From assembly GCA_019828565.1 (NCBI GenBank), contig JAHDYR010000025.1, positions 62,001 to 126,000 on the forward strand: a DNA stretch of 64,000 bases, written 5' to 3'. The translations under genes and the position numbers were made by a program. The notes below the pieces were generated by a model. It ran no database searches. It was given only the letters and a program-made list of their open reading frames with translations, and was not told where the DNA came from. This DNA is from Carpediemonas membranifera (lineage: Eukaryota > Fornicata). Positions 27,273 to 37,089 of the stretch are shown here, piece after piece; positions within the stretch are counted from its first letter, which is position 1, and the number at the start of each line of letters is the position of its first letter.

Positions 27273-27574
27273 TTCCAGCGTAGCAGCTGGAGCTGACGGG
27301 AAATCTTTGATGTTGAAGAATCGATGGCATCATCGCTAATGTCTGAAAATGTCGAGTGCACAATGCCATCACTCCATGATTCCCGAAGCTCATCAGTTTT
27401 TGCGAAAAAGACCGTTCTAGCTTGATCAGTGGTGAGCCAATATGAAGCAAACGCTTCCGCGCAATTTTGACGGACTCTTTCCATTCCTTGGTTGAAAGCT
27501 TTGATCCTGTCTACATTCAACATGCACCACAGCTTGTAGTAATGCTCAAACAATTGTTTCTGATGATTGCTCAT
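27011..27574 (-). CDS. Unknown 187-residue protein
   Basis: From ATG 27574 to a stop at 27011. Helix-rich with several Trp/Tyr, no recognised motif. It is convergent with the 421-residue gene and divergent from the SET-like gene at 27608 with only 33 bp between start codons. The last 87 codons are duplicated at 35488-35749. Confidence 0.5.
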   Translation of the reverse strand: MSNHQKQLFEHYYKLWCMLNVDRIKAFNQGMERVRQNCAEAFASYWLTTDQARTVFFAKTDELRESWSDGIVHSTFSDISDDAIDSSTSKISRQLQLLRWKKVGLRVGKKDLATYIHASFDFEASLFDRWCAYVLATFSNEFSIWFKALSEDRISDSEFHKYILFRMNNNSENESVPPHCTLIFKFD

Positions 27575-28146
27575 TGTACGTGCAGTTTACACAGTTTGGT
27601 CGTGAGCATGCCAATTGATTATACCATACCAGACGTGAGTTCAAAGGTTGAGAGTGATCGCTATTGGTCGCTGGATGTTTACAATCAGTTCATGAACCTT
27701 TCAGAGCTGAATGAAGCAGACAGGAACAGATTTCTGTCTATGAACACGTCTAAGCTGTCTTATGACTATTCTGGACTGAAACTGAATGAAATTGGTGTCA
27801 GTGTCAGCAAGAGGCTTGTTCTTACTGAGCAGCATTCGATCTGTGGTGATGCATGCGGCCTCGGGGTTGTATCCCCACATGCGATGAATGTCAACGACTT
27901 CGTCGGTATATACGCGGGAAAAGTCTGTGCTATTACCCCTGAACTTCAGATTGGGCAGCATGACTTTGAGCTTCCCCTTGGCTCCAGTGAGTTCATGGTT
28001 CGTGGCGACCCTACCAAGCACGGAATTCACATGGTGAACGATAACCCAATCGTGACAAATGTACAAGTCCGCTGCATTAAGGTGCAGGTTCAGGTCGATG
28101 ATGACACGGTGCCGCTTCCTCTTCTTGCCCTTCTATGCATCAGGAA

Positions 28147-28161
28147 CACACGGCCTTACGA
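28147..28161 (+). repeat. 15-bp target duplication, left, of retroposon copy 1
   Basis: CACACGGCCTTACGA, repeated at 28756-28770. It belongs to the SET-like coding sequence. Confidence 0.85.
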
Positions 28162-28755
28162 AAGAAAGAAAGAAATTTATGGTGCTTGGATTCTGACCCC
28201 GGACTGAGCTTGTTTCCCGTTGTCTTGGAGCTGAGTGCCCCGGGGTACTGCCTATTTCCCGTGGCAAACTGGTCAGCAGCGTTTGCCTTGGGCTTTCGGT
28301 GCTACTGTCTCCGCGGAAAGCCGATTCCAATCGCCCCAGAGGCCCTGCGGCCATCTCCGTGCAAATATGCTTTCCTGTCTCCCTGAAAGTCCGGCAACTA
28401 TCCGGGGAGCCTGGGGGTCTGTCCTCGGGGCATTGACAGGCAGGATCGTCCTGCAGAACCTTGACTATGACACTCCTTGCTTCCCTGCAGTCCTTGTAGA
28501 GCCGTTCAGCCACGGCACCCTCTCGTCTGTCCGGTTCCCCAATTCCATGCCCCCTCGACTCTGTTAAGAAGCCTACCCGAAGGCGGGGAAAGTGACTAAG
28601 TCCATGCTGTCTACCCCGGTTAGGTGGCGTGGGTCAGGGCATGGGTGGTGTTCCCCCAGGCACTAGGCCTGGTTGTCCTGTTACCCCTTACAACATTTCG
28701 CTTGCACTACATGTCCTTGGTTTCCCATGTCGTTAACAAGGGCGGCAGGGGCACC
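28162..28755 (-). mobile_element. Small non-coding retroposon, copy 1 (594 bp)
   Basis: Bounded by 15-bp direct repeats. The left end is an AAAG-type simple tract, which on the minus strand would be a CTTT tail; internal sequence includes GGAGCTGAGTGCCCCGGGG. A related 421-bp copy sits at 42310-42730. Target duplications of about 15 bp and a simple-repeat end fit LINE-mobilised SINEs or truncated LINEs. No open frame with RT motifs was seen and no tRNA-like box was identified. Orientation is uncertain. Confidence 0.7.
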
Positions 28756-28770
28756 CACACGGCCTTACGA
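28756..28770 (+). repeat. 15-bp target duplication, right, of retroposon copy 1
   Basis: Second CACACGGCCTTACGA; the SET-like frame resumes directly after it. Confidence 0.85.
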
Positions 28771-29360
28771 GTTCCTTTCTATGGCATACGCGCCTTCGTA
28801 TTGGGAAGGAGAGCATCGTCATTATCCCCTTGATGTTGCAGCATTTGAGCTGATGATTCGGGGTTCCACTATCTTCGATGTTGATCAGGCCCGTCGTTTG
28901 GCTCTCGAATACTTGGAGTAAAAGCATCATAGTAGATTCATGAGCTCTGTCAAGTCTCTGGCCTTTGGGGCTCTCTCAACATGCTACTCAGACTTCAGAA
29001 CCAGTTTTATTCACTCACCCTTGTTAACCACCCGAGCAACAGGCTAACAGACCACATCTACATACAACGCAAGGAAGCATGCAGGCCGGCACGTCCGACT
29101 GACTCAAGTCCACAGCCAGACTTCTGCATTGTCATTCACCGGAGGAGCAGGCCAGAGTCACTTGCCATCTGGCGCATCATGAGGAGATATTGGAATGTGT
29201 TGATGTGTTTATTGACTAAATGAGCTGGAATTAGGCGGGTTTGATGTTGCTTACATGTTCTGTGGCATGCCTGATGTCCAAAGATGTATTTTGGCACAGT
29301 GATGTTGTTTAGTGTGCTCATAGCTGACCGCGTAGTTATCTGACTTCAATGTGTCGTGTT

Positions 29361-29444
29361 TGTCGTAGACTCCTTATCATTTAATCAGTTGATGATTACG
29401 ACACCATTGTGTCGAGATTAAAATGTTTCCCACCGACAACGTCA
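29361..29444 (+). repeat. 5' LTR of gypsy 2 (84 bp)
   Basis: Begins TGTCGTAGACTCC and ends CGACAACGTCA; identical to 33718-33801. Very short for an LTR. Confidence 0.9.
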
Positions 29445-29459
29445 TAGTGATCACTCGTA

Positions 29460-30239
29460 ATGGTTCAGTTGGAAATCGATTATAATTTCCCGCGTATGTC
29501 GGCCAAGGAGCTCGATCCTCGCGGTGTTAAGAAATTCAAAGCCGAGGTTCGCGTGTTTCGCGCTCGGATCCCCGACTATGCTACCGGGCTCCTGCTTAGC
29601 GAGGAGTTACAGGAAGAATTAGAAGCAACCCTCGGTGTGAGCGCTGAGAGCGCCACCTCCAACCAAGTATATGAGTTCCTCGAATCCGAGGCCACACCCC
29701 GTTCCCTGCTCGAACTTAAACGCCAGCTGCGTGCTGTGCTGTGCCCGAAGCTGGGTACCGAGGGTTACCCCTCGAATCTCTCTGTCGTCCGCCAGCTGGG
29801 CGCCGATTTCGTGGAACTCGCAGATTACGCCCTTCGTTCCGCCGCGAAGGAGGGCAGCGAGAGCCTAGCAGCGCTCTTTGGCAAGGAGAAGCGAAAGATG
29901 GCCCGCCTGCTTGAAGACGGCACTGCCGAGGTGGTGGAGGAGGAGGCACTCCTCACTGCCGCCGACGTCGCAGCGAAGCGAGCAGCCGCCTTCGACAAGA
30001 CGGCAAGGAAGATCTTTCTGGAGAAGATCAAGCCGAAGTCGCTCTACGAAAGGATCGAGCTCGAGAGCCAGTTTGTCAAGCCGTCCTCCCTCAAGGACCT
30101 CATCAACATCGCACGCACCGTCGCCAAGCTCGAGGATGCGTCTAACTCCACGACCACGACCGCCTCCAGCACCTCTGCAGGCGCCTCGCAGGCCAACGAC
30201 CACCGGGAGCACCGTCAGGCGCCTCCCCCAGGCTGCTAA
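29460..30239 (+). CDS. Gag of gypsy 2
   Basis: 259 residues from ATG 29460, 15 bp after the 5' LTR. It is helical and capsid-like with a Ser/Thr-rich linker at the end. The zinc knuckle CRLCGGEHWDSDC (C-x2-C-x4-H-x4-C) follows immediately in the +1 frame at about 30288, so Gag probably extends by frameshifting or the break is an indel. It would package element RNA. Confidence 0.7.
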   Translation: MVQLEIDYNFPRMSAKELDPRGVKKFKAEVRVFRARIPDYATGLLLSEELQEELEATLGVSAESATSNQVYEFLESEATPRSLLELKRQLRAVLCPKLGTEGYPSNLSVVRQLGADFVELADYALRSAAKEGSESLAALFGKEKRKMARLLEDGTAEVVEEEALLTAADVAAKRAAAFDKTARKIFLEKIKPKSLYERIELESQFVKPSSLKDLINIARTVAKLEDASNSTTTTASSTSAGASQANDHREHRQAPPPGC

Positions 30240-33200
30240 GACCACCACTGCCGCCCAGTCCTCGCGTAAGCAGCGTACAAGACCGTGCCGCCTTTGCGGA
30301 GGCGAGCACTGGGACTCGGATTGCCCTAAGCTCGGGGGCCGGACCCGCGAGAGCGGCCAGCTCCGCCCTAACCCCCCGAAGAAGACGCCCTTCGAGGCGC
30401 ACGCGGCAGAGGAGGGTGATGCTGAAGCTCTCCACACGGAGGCTGTCATAAATCACTCCTCCTATTCTGCTACGGTTGACACGGGAGCCGGGGTCTCATT
30501 CATTAGCAGCCGACTGCTTCACACTCTGAGAGAGCGTGACAACTCCATCAAGCCGAAGAAGTGCCAACCGTTTATCGTCTCGCTGGCGGGAGGTAGCACC
30601 GTCAAGGGTAATGAGATGGTTGAGCTCCGCGTCGAGCTCCCACACCTGACCACGAGACCCATAGTCAAGAACATCAGCTTCAGAGTACTCCCAGGTCCTG
30701 TGGAGAAGCTCCTATTGGGCGTAGATCAGCTGAGAGCCCTCGGGTTCATCAGCGACAGAGGAATCTTCCTCCCTTTCCCGTCGCCAGAAGGCCCGGAGAA
30801 GGAAGATGACATCCTCCCTTACAACCACAGCTACTTATCGGCGGAACACGCTGATAATAGGAGCATCAAGACCGAAATCGATAAGATCGAGTTCGGCGAG
30901 AACGAAAACCGGCGCAGCAGCACGAGAGATCTGCGCTGCATACGAAGAAGTGTTCGAGGAAGAGCTCCCTACAGAAGGCAGCAAGCTTGAACCGATGTCT
31001 ATTGATTTCATTTCCGACGACTGGGTGAATGAGTTCAACCAAAAACCGAGACACCTCTCGGAGGAAAAGCGAGAGAAGGTGCGCCAGGAGGTCACGCAGA
31101 TGCACCTCCAGCACATTATCCGCCACAGTCACGGGCCATATGCCTCGCCCGTAGTGGTGGTTTCGAACGGGCACAAGGGGTCGACCAAGATTCGCCTATG
31201 TGTAGACTACACCGTCATCAACCGTCACACGAAGCGGGATAGGTACCCGCTACCTGACATCAGGGCGTACCTGCGGGAAAGCCGCAGGCGCAGAGTACTA
31301 CGCCAGTCTCGACCTGAGACAAGGTTACTATCAAGTCAAGGTTAAGGAGGAGGACATCCCCAAGACCGCCTTTATCACCCCGGACGCGTACGAGGAGTTC
31401 GAGAGACTCCCGTTTGGCCTCTGCAACGCCCCATCACACTTTCAGAGATGTATGGAGAAGGCCTTCGCGAAGGAGCTACACCACGGCGTGGCTATCTACA
31501 TCGACGATGTCATGATATATGGCCGCACGAAGGAGGAGTTCCTAGAACGGCTGCACAACGTCCTTGATATCTGCAAGGAACAACGCCTCCGGCTCAAAGC
31601 GCCGAAATGCAAGATTGGCGTGGAGGAGGTGGAGATGCTAGGCTTCATCTGCAATACAGAGGGCCTAAAGCTAAGCAAGGAACGCGTGGAGGGAATCCAT
31701 GCCCTGAAAACGCCAACGACGAAGAAAGGACTTCTTTCAATGTGTGGTTCGCTGAACTACGTAGCGAAATTTGTTCCTGACGCTAGTAGAGTACTATCTC
31801 CCATCAATGACTTGCGGTCGGCCACCGATGGCGCCGATTTCATTTGGTCATCGATTCATGATGAGGCACTTGACGAGTTCAAGAGACGCCTCGAGAAGTA
31901 CCTAGTACTGGTCCATCCGGACCTCAACAAGAAGTGGGTGCTCCAGACGGACGCCTCAGATATAGGATTCGGTGGCATCCTCACTCAGGAGGGGGACGAC
32001 GGACGCCAAGAGATAGTCTCGTTCTTCTCGGGATCCTTCAACAAGACTCAGACAAGGTGGAGTACCTACGAACAGGAGCTGTTCGCAATCATACACTGCC
32101 TGACCAGACCAGATCTTGGCCAGCTCTTCAGGATTCACCCAAATCTGACAATTCAGACTGATCACAAGAACCTTGTGTATCTTGATCAGAAGAAGCTTAA
32201 GAACGATAAGATCCTCCGTTGGTCGCTGTTACTATCGGATTATCAGTATACAATCGAACATATCGCCGGTCTTGATAACGAGACCGCGGACTTGATGTCC
32301 CGCATCGACGCACTAGCCGTGGAGCTTACAGATTGGAACGATGAGATTAGTTCTGCTCAAAAGAACACCTCCCAAGAGGAGAAGGATTCTTGGCGACGCG
32401 CTGGTGCCACCATCAACAACAACACCTGGGTGAAGGATGCCGTCCCCGTCCTCCCCAAAGACGCCAGAGCGCTACGACACAAGCTGATCAAAGCCGCCCA
32501 CAGCAGACATGGCGGCAGAGCTGATACGCTTCAACGGGTAGCCGAGGTCGCCTGGTGGCCCGGCCGCGCTAGAGACGTGAGCAACTTCGTCCAGCAGTGC
32601 CCCACCTGTGCCAAGACAAGGCTCAAGCAGTTCTTGTCAGCCCCAGAGGGGCGCACCATTCAAGACTCGTTCTGGAACACCATAGCCATCGACACGGTGG
32701 GACCGCTGTCGGAGGACGCGTATGGGGCCAAGTTCATCTACGTCATCACGGACCTCTACACACGCTACACAGAGCTGCATGCGGCAACCGCAAACAATGC
32801 CCAGAGCGCGGTCGACGCCCTATGGCTGGCCGTCACCCGCCACGGCATCCCAAGCTACATCAAGAGTGACAACGGAACAGAGTATGTTAATCAGGTCGTG
32901 AGCCTCCTGATTGAACAGCTCGGAGCGCACCACCAGCGGACGTTGCCATACCATCCTCAAAGTAACGGGGTGGTCGAGCGCCGGAACGCGGAAGTCGGAC
33001 GTCACCTCAGATGGCTGGCGCTGGCTATGGACGGCTATGGAGAGTGGAGCCAACTCCTCCCCTTCGTCCAACACATCTTGAACACATCAACACACACGAA
33101 GCTCGGCGTATCGCCGCACGAGGTCGTCTACGGCCGCCGAGCAGAGATCGGTTTGGTCAGAAATCAACAAGCGGCGCTAGAGAGACCCGATATCGCGCAA

Positions 33201-33725
33201 TATCTCGATCGACTAGCTCACATCCAGGACAATCTGGACAAGGTTATAACTCAGTGCAACAAGAGGGAGGAGAGGCTGGGCCCTGCCCCAACACGCCCAG
33301 CTATTAGGTCAGGTGACCTAGTGTTCATCAAACCAGCTGTCAAGCACAAGCTGCACGGCCTACTCGGCCCATTCAAGGTTCACGCAATCCACAGCAACAA
33401 CGCTGTTGAAGTAGCGTCCCTACTCAATGACGAGAGGCAATTCACGCATCTGGACAAGATTGCCCTCTGCCCTGACATCTCCCTGGAGTTGGCGAGACAG
33501 TATGCCGCCTCCGACGACGAGAGATACATTGTAGAACAAGTACTTGAGCACAACACTCGAGACCACACCCTACTCATTAAGTGGGAGGGCTACACCCAGA
33601 CGACATGGGAACCACTGACACGCGACAATGCCAAGGTCGGCCCAATTTCCGACTACCTCCGGCAACATAGGATTCGATGGAAGCCGTTGAACACCTCGGA
33701 GCGGGGGAGGAGCAGGATGTCGTAG
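30142..33725 (+). CDS. Pol of gypsy 2: knuckle, protease, RT, RNase H, integrase, chromodomain
   Basis: Three consecutive frames. Frame one (to 30990) has the zinc knuckle and protease ATVDTGAGVSFIS. Frame two (to 31345) has the RT N-terminus, ending IRAYLRE. Frame three (to 33725) has YASLDLRQGYYQV, AIYIDDVMIY, RNase H LQTDASDIGFGG, an integrase H-H-C-C finger (QQCPTCAK), AIDTVGPL, YIKSDNGTEY and NGVVERRN, and a C-terminal chromodomain (YIVEQVLEHNT, LLIKWEGY, TTWEPL). The break near 31276 looks like one extra A in GAAAGCC. The stop codon lies inside the 3' LTR. Integration near methylated histone is the usual role proposed for such chromodomains. Confidence 0.85.
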
Positions 33726-33801
33726 ACTCCTTATCATTTAATCAGTTGATGATTACGACACCATTGTGTCGAGATTAAAATGTTTCCCACCGACAACGTC
33801 A
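33718..33801 (+). repeat. 3' LTR of gypsy 2 (84 bp)
   Basis: Identical to 29361-29444 and preceded by a purine-rich tract. The pol stop codon TAG (33723-33725) lies within it. Confidence 0.9.
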
Positions 33802-34214
33802 TGTTGGTGCCAAGAAATCGATGGTAGCTCGCACGTTTGAGGTAGTTGCTTGTTGCATCGATGCAACGCACTTTAAGGATTAAAAAGCTGTACCCCATAG
33901 CCGTTTCCTAAGGCCAAATGCGGCCCTCTCTAGCGTATATACACGCGTGTATTGGGACTAGATGCAGTGTTGTGGCATGCCCGGTCTAGCTGAATCCACA
34001 AATGTGGATCGGCTCTGGCTGCCGTATAGGTGGCCATGCTTTGGACTTATGGCTGGAGACTGATACAATTGGCAGGTAGTTGACTGGTACGTGCTCATAT
34101 GGACAACCGACGGCCATTCACTGGCAGGGCTCGCTTCGCAACAGACAGGCGCTCCCTGGGGCTTGGGGCTGTGCATGAGCTTAGACAATAATCGTGGGTC
34201 AGTCTGACACCTGT

Positions 34215-35480
34215 ATGGACATCAACGCGGTCGTAAGCATGCTTCACCTTGTTTTGCCGCAGTTTATGGACGAAATGGATGTCTTCACAGGAAAGCACTC
34301 ATCCTCTGAGCATTTGCGGTATCTCATGACAATGCTCGCCGCAGTCGATGTTCTTCGGGGATCCTCGCAATCCATAAGAGGCGAGCGCCACGGAAGGGCA
34401 TACTCCAAGACTATTCACACCGAGTTCTTGCGGTCCTTCCTTTTGTTGGAGCGGGAAGTGCTCAACGAGGATCCAGAAGCGCTAGAGAAGATGGATGCAT
34501 TGTATTCGGGCGATCGCGAGGAAACAATGAAGATTGTCGAAGTGCACGACGGAGAAGAGGATGAGCCACCCGTAACCAGCGCATCAAGCTCGCATAAGAC
34601 AAAGAAGGCCCACAAGCGTCGGCTACTTTCGGCAAGGAAGACCCAGAAGCTAACTTTTCCGTCAGAGATTGTCCATCCCGATGATGCTGCCTTGCCGGTG
34701 GAGAGAAGTGCGTTCCTCCAGAAGTATCTCAAGACGATCAAAGCTAGATTGCCTTCACTAGAGAGGTCAGTCGAGCGTGTGAATCGGCTGGGGGACATGC
34801 AAACTTCCCTGGCGTCACTCAACCATATTGCCGACAGCCTCTCTGAAGAGAACCTCACGGTGATGCGTATTTACGTTGCGTATAACCTAACTCTGTATGA
34901 CTATATAGCGAAGGATAAGTTTACTGTGGACCCGATAATTGCTCCAACAGCTGAACTGACTAAGATGGCCGAAAAACAACGCAGCGAGTTCATCAGCCGT
35001 AACCAGAGTTACTGCACAACCCGCACTCGCAGGACTAACAAGTCAAGCTTCTATAATGATGTACAGAAACATGCCACGAATATGGGTGTGAAGAGCATAG
35101 AACGAAGCCACATCATCATCGGCATGATGTTGCTGACATACGCCGACTTCGGCAAGTTCCTGGAGGCTGGTTTGATTCCCAGGGACACGGGTGATGCGAG
35201 AGAGTTGGCAAACATGGTCTTGGAGAGCTTCTTCATGGCATATAACAGCGAGGGAGGAACGCGTGCAGCACTCATGCAGGAACTGAAGGATGGAGTAACT
35301 GACACAGACAGGCTATCGATGATGGAGCAAATGTTTGCGCTTTCTGTGGAGACGAACTCCCTGACGTATGTCAAGCCATCGCCCGAGACGGAATGTGAAG
35401 AGAGAAGTGGGTCTGGCAAGCGGAAAGGCAACGTGACGGAGTCAGGCGATGATGATGGGAAGCGAGCACAGTTGGAGTAA
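34215..35480 (+). CDS. Unknown 421-residue protein, copy 2
   Basis: Same translation as 25738-27003. Intact. It lies in the duplicated block downstream of gypsy 2. The identity points to recent duplication or homogenisation. Confidence 0.6.
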   Translation: MDINAVVSMLHLVLPQFMDEMDVFTGKHSSSEHLRYLMTMLAAVDVLRGSSQSIRGERHGRAYSKTIHTEFLRSFLLLEREVLNEDPEALEKMDALYSGDREETMKIVEVHDGEEDEPPVTSASSSHKTKKAHKRRLLSARKTQKLTFPSEIVHPDDAALPVERSAFLQKYLKTIKARLPSLERSVERVNRLGDMQTSLASLNHIADSLSEENLTVMRIYVAYNLTLYDYIAKDKFTVDPIIAPTAELTKMAEKQRSEFISRNQSYCTTRTRRTNKSSFYNDVQKHATNMGVKSIERSHIIIGMMLLTYADFGKFLEAGLIPRDTGDARELANMVLESFFMAYNSEGGTRAALMQELKDGVTDTDRLSMMEQMFALSVETNSLTYVKPSPETECEERSGSGKRKGNVTESGDDDGKRAQLE

Positions 35481-35487
35481 AGAAGAA

Positions 35488-35749
35488 TCAGTCAAATTTA
35501 AAGATAAGAGTGCAGTGCGGAGGAACACTCTCATTCTCCGAATTGTTGTTCATGCGAAAGAGGATGTATTTGTGGAACTCGGAGTCACTAATGCGATCTT
35601 CACTCAGAGCCTTGAACCATATGCTAAACTCATTCGAGAATGTCGCCAAAACATAGGCACACCATCGATCGAAGAGGGAAGCCTCGAAGTCGAAGGAAGC
35701 ATGGATATAGGTTGCCAAGTCTTTCTTTCCGACTCGTAGGCCAACCTTC
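35488..35749 (-). pseudogene. 3' fragment of the 187-residue gene
   Basis: The last 86-87 codons of the gene at 27011-27574; the copy ends at 35749 where the duplicated block stops, so it has no start and is a fragment. Confidence 0.8.
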
Positions 35750-35765
35750 ATGTGTAGACTTCTGC

Positions 35766-36301
35766 ATTGTCATTCACCGGAGGAGCAGGCCAGAGTCACT
35801 TGCCATCTGGCGCATCATGAGGAGATATTGGAATGTGTTGATGTGTTTATTGACTAAATGAGCTGGAATTAGGCGGGTTTGATGTTGCTTACATGTTCTG
35901 TGGCATGCCTGATGTCCAAAGATGTATTTTGGCACAGTGATGTTGTTTAGTGTGCTCATAGCTGACCGCGTAGTTATCTGACTTCAATGTGTCGTGTTGG
36001 TGCCAAGAAATCGATGGTAGCTCACACGTTTGAGGTAGTTGCTTGTTGCATCGATGCAACGCACTTTAAGGATTAAAAAGCTGTACCCCATAGCCGTTTC
36101 CTAAGGCCAAATGCGGCCCTCTCTAGCGTATATACACGCGTGTATTGGGACTAGATGCAGTGTTGTGGCATGCCCGGTCTAGCTGAATCCACAAATGTGG
36201 ATCGGCTCTGGCTGCCGTATAGGTGGCCATGCTTTGGACTTATGGCTGGAGACTGATACAATTGGCAGGTAGTTGACTGCTACGTGCTATGGACAACCGA
36301 C
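35766..36301 (+). repeat. Partial third copy of the duplicated block
   Basis: Starts at the same ATTGTCATTCACCGG as the other two and matches to about GGACAACCGACGG (with a two-base gap near 36289), then diverges. It lacks the 421-residue gene. Confidence 0.85.
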
Positions 36302-36696
36302 GGTATGCCTGTCTGGGCATCAGCGCTGTCGTTCAGGCCAATCCACGTTTGTGGATCCGTGCAGTTTATGGTTTCTCGGCCTCCATGCAACAGCCCTGCC
36401 TCACCATCGGTATCGACGCGTACTGCGGCAAGAACAGCTTCACCCAGGGCGAGGATAACGTCCGCCAGGGTCAGCGCCGCTCCGTCATCGGTATGTCCGC
36501 CTGGTACGTCGAAGAGCAGGGCCACCTTGAGACCGTCAACCGTCCCGTCGAGACCATCGCCCGCTTGGCGAGTAAGCGCTACACTACCGCTTCACCAGCC
36601 CTCCAAGGCAGCGTTCTGGACCTGCGTCATCTCCGGCGAACTGGAATGATCCAAAGTAACGGTGTAGTGTTCTTTCTGGCAGCTAATTGTGCATAA
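36289..36696 (+). CDS. Possible 135-residue protein, unknown, overlapping repeat C
   Basis: Open from ATG 36289 across the divergent part 36302-36550 into repeat C, ending LRRTGMIQSNGVVFFLAANC. The middle (LTIGIDAYCGKNSFTQGEDN) has ordinary protein composition, but no family is recognised and the start lies in duplicated DNA. It could be a remnant or a chance frame. Confidence 0.3.
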   Translation: MDNRRYACLGISAVVQANPRLWIRAVYGFSASMQQPCLTIGIDAYCGKNSFTQGEDNVRQGQRRSVIGMSAWYVEEQGHLETVNRPVETIARLASKRYTTASPALQGSVLDLRHLRRTGMIQSNGVVFFLAANCA

Positions 36697-36778
36697 GCGA
36701 ATGCTTTGTGGTCATTTATTGCTCTTTGGCGCAGCAACGCCCACAACTCTTTGGGATACTGTTCTTTTGGTGTTGATG
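36551..36778 (+). repeat. 228-bp repeat C, copy 2
   Basis: Direct repeat of 24628-24855. Together with the third partial block this mirrors the left part of the element, but in the order block-then-C instead of C-then-block. Confidence 0.8.
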
Positions 36779-37089
36779 TTGTTATTGATGTTGATTTCTC
36801 CGCTTTTCGCTGCTTTGCGTTGTAATTGCAATGTTTTCTAGTACATTCCGCGCATCAGATCATTGCTACAACCTGAACTCGCCATTTTGGCGTTGCAATG
36901 AAACTATCCCCTAAAGTGCACACTAAATGAAATCAGAACAATTTGTGGCCAGCTGCGCCAAGTGGGAAGTTTCAGTCTACTCTGTGCGTTAAAAGGTCAC
37001 CATACTACATCTTCGTGGTTCGGGATACGTGCATTTTCGTGTCAATCAAACTTTTACTTCGTTCTCACCCTCTGGACTGGATAGAAATA
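36779..37089. other. Non-coding stretch 3' of transposase gene
   Basis: A/T-richer, no open frame with recognisable content. It probably holds the transposase 3' UTR. Confidence 0.5.

Larger units (their letters stand above)
27608..28921 (+). pseudogene. SET-like gene of the 18.4-kb element, split by a retroposon
   Basis: Start taken at ATG 27608 (an upstream TTG frame is ignored). The first part ends with GLGVVSPHAMNVNDFVGIYAGK and GIHMVNDNPIVTNVQV, matching the palindrome SET gene (GRGMIATEDI, GIYFGK, GVHLINHSPDD). A 594-bp insertion at 28162-28755 with a 15-bp target duplication interrupts it; past the insertion the frame resumes with EFLSMAYAPSYW, matching EFLRIDYGETYF, and ends at 28921. 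The N-H-S signature is N-D-N here and D-Y-G is A-Y-A, so catalysis may already have been lost or altered before the insertion. Confidence 0.7.
29361..33801 (+). mobile_element. Ty3/gypsy chromodomain retrotransposon 2 with identical 84-bp LTRs
   Basis: A 4,441-bp unit flanked by TGTT target duplications (29357-29360 and 33802-33805). It has two identical 84-bp LTRs starting TG and ending CA, a polypurine tract (GGGGGAGGAG) before the 3' LTR, and gag-pol between. The LTR identity indicates recent insertion. Several frame breaks in gag-pol may be programmed, real or assembly-derived. Confidence 0.9.
29128..35749 (+). repeat. 2,177-bp duplicated block, copy 2, interrupted by gypsy 2
   Basis: 29128-29360 and 33806-35749 together equal 25096-27272 in length and order. 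The gypsy element sits at the TGTT within the sequence GTGTCGTGTTGGTGCC, which is uninterrupted at about 25330 and 35997. The insertion is therefore later than the duplication. Confidence 0.85.

Noticed and set aside
29460-31345. Programmed frameshifting as the explanation for all gypsy 2 frame changes
   Set aside because: The RT-internal change is an extra A in a short run, in a place where programmed shifts are not known; only the Gag/protease change could be programmed, and no slippery signal is evident.
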